Shown here: positions 5,406 to 5,695 of the stretch, piece by piece
Numbering within the stretch: position 1 is the stretch's first letter
Layout: each line of letters opens with the position of its first letter
Translations under genes and position numbers: made by a program
The notes under the pieces: generated by a model
Database searches by the model: none
What the model was told of the DNA's origin: nothing
Seen by the model: the letters and a program-made list of their open reading frames with translations, nothing else
From: Spirochaetia bacterium
Lineage (GTDB): Bacteria; Spirochaetota; UBA4802; UBA5550
Direction: 5' to 3'
Assembly: GCA_031289575.1 (NCBI GenBank)
Contig: JAITPE010000049.1
Span: forward strand, 1 to 5,695
Length of the DNA: 5,695 bases

Positions 5406-5695
5406 ATGGCTTGGTTTATGGTTATACTTGCGGGTCTTATTGAAATTATTTTTACATCATGTCTCGGCAAGGCCCGGGACGCGCACGGCTCGTCCGCTAT
5501 TTTTTGGTACGCGGGATTTCTCATTGCCCTGTTTGTAAGCCTTGTTTTAATGATCAGAGCGACCCGTTTTTTGCCCATGGGAACGGCGTACGCCGTATGG
5601 ACCGGAATCGGCGGAGTCGGCACTGTAATCATGGGCCTTATAATTTTTAAGGAACCGGCAGAGTTTTGGCGGTTGTTTTTTATCGCAACCCTTAT
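5406..5695 (+). CDS. SMR-family transporter, SugE/Gdx-like, 3' end beyond the window
   Basis: Small four-helix inner-membrane exporter that works as an antiparallel dimer using the proton gradient. Ninety-six codons are visible, nearly the whole of a protein that is usually 105-110 residues, and the frame is still open at the right edge. The essential substrate- and proton-binding Glu is E13 (AGLIEI) in the first helix. The third helix carries LPMGTAYAVWTGIGGVG (56-72), very like SugE/Gdx guanidinium exporters and unlike the IAYAIWSG form of EmrE. Y62 and W65 match Y59 and W62 of Gdx-Clo, so this protein has about three extra residues in the first loop or second helix. The Trp usually found three residues after the Glu is F16. 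By family the substrate is guanidinium or quaternary ammonium ions; which one is not decidable here. Start fixed by the GGGAGG ribosome site. Confidence 0.9.
   Translation, partial: MAWFMVILAGLIEIIFTSCLGKARDAHGSSAIFWYAGFLIALFVSLVLMIRATRFLPMGTAYAVWTGIGGVGTVIMGLIIFKEPAEFWRLFFIATL

Overview
The window looks like chromosomal DNA from a diderm (Gram-negative-type) bacterium that makes c-type cytochromes in its periplasm. The phylum cannot be settled from the sequence. The CxxxY variant of CcmE points to lineages known to carry the variant System I, such as Desulfovibrio-like deltaproteobacteria, rather than to enterics. Base composition looks intermediate by eye. The DNA is densely coding, and no stretch above 100 bases lacks a gene.

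Minus strand, right to left (4749 to 82): a compact six-gene System I cytochrome c maturation operon, ccmA-ccmB-ccmC-ccmD-ccmE-ccmF. Neighbouring genes overlap by 8, 4, 8 and 11 bp, and the last pair is 1 bp apart, so the set is almost certainly one translationally coupled transcript. CcmA and CcmB, with CcmC and the small CcmD, load haem onto the CcmE chaperone and release it. CcmF, a large WWD-domain membrane protein, transfers the haem to apocytochrome. CcmE carries Cys where the classical haem-binding His sits. That is the signature of a variant described in archaea and some bacteria that lack CcmH, and no ccmG or ccmH is seen in this window.

One base after the ccmF stop (80 to 1, minus strand) the start of a REP-associated, IS200-like tyrosine transposase runs off the left edge.

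Plus strand (4831 to 5695): divergent from ccmA is a small single-domain HD hydrolase resembling the (p)ppGpp hydrolase half of RelA/SpoT. It is followed, 53 bp after its stop codon, by the 5' part of a small multidrug resistance (SMR) transporter of the SugE/Gdx type, cut by the right edge.

The 81-bp divergent region (4750-4830) holds a perfect 7-bp inverted repeat whose two arms are each a consensus TTGACA -35 box, one per strand. Neither flanking start codon has a Shine-Dalgarno sequence, and the best -10 candidates would place both transcription starts at or next to the ATG, which suggests leaderless mRNAs. I see no clearly new biological system. The points most worth checking are the variant CcmE with its operon end, the mirrored leaderless promoters, and the departures from the usual ABC motifs in CcmA.
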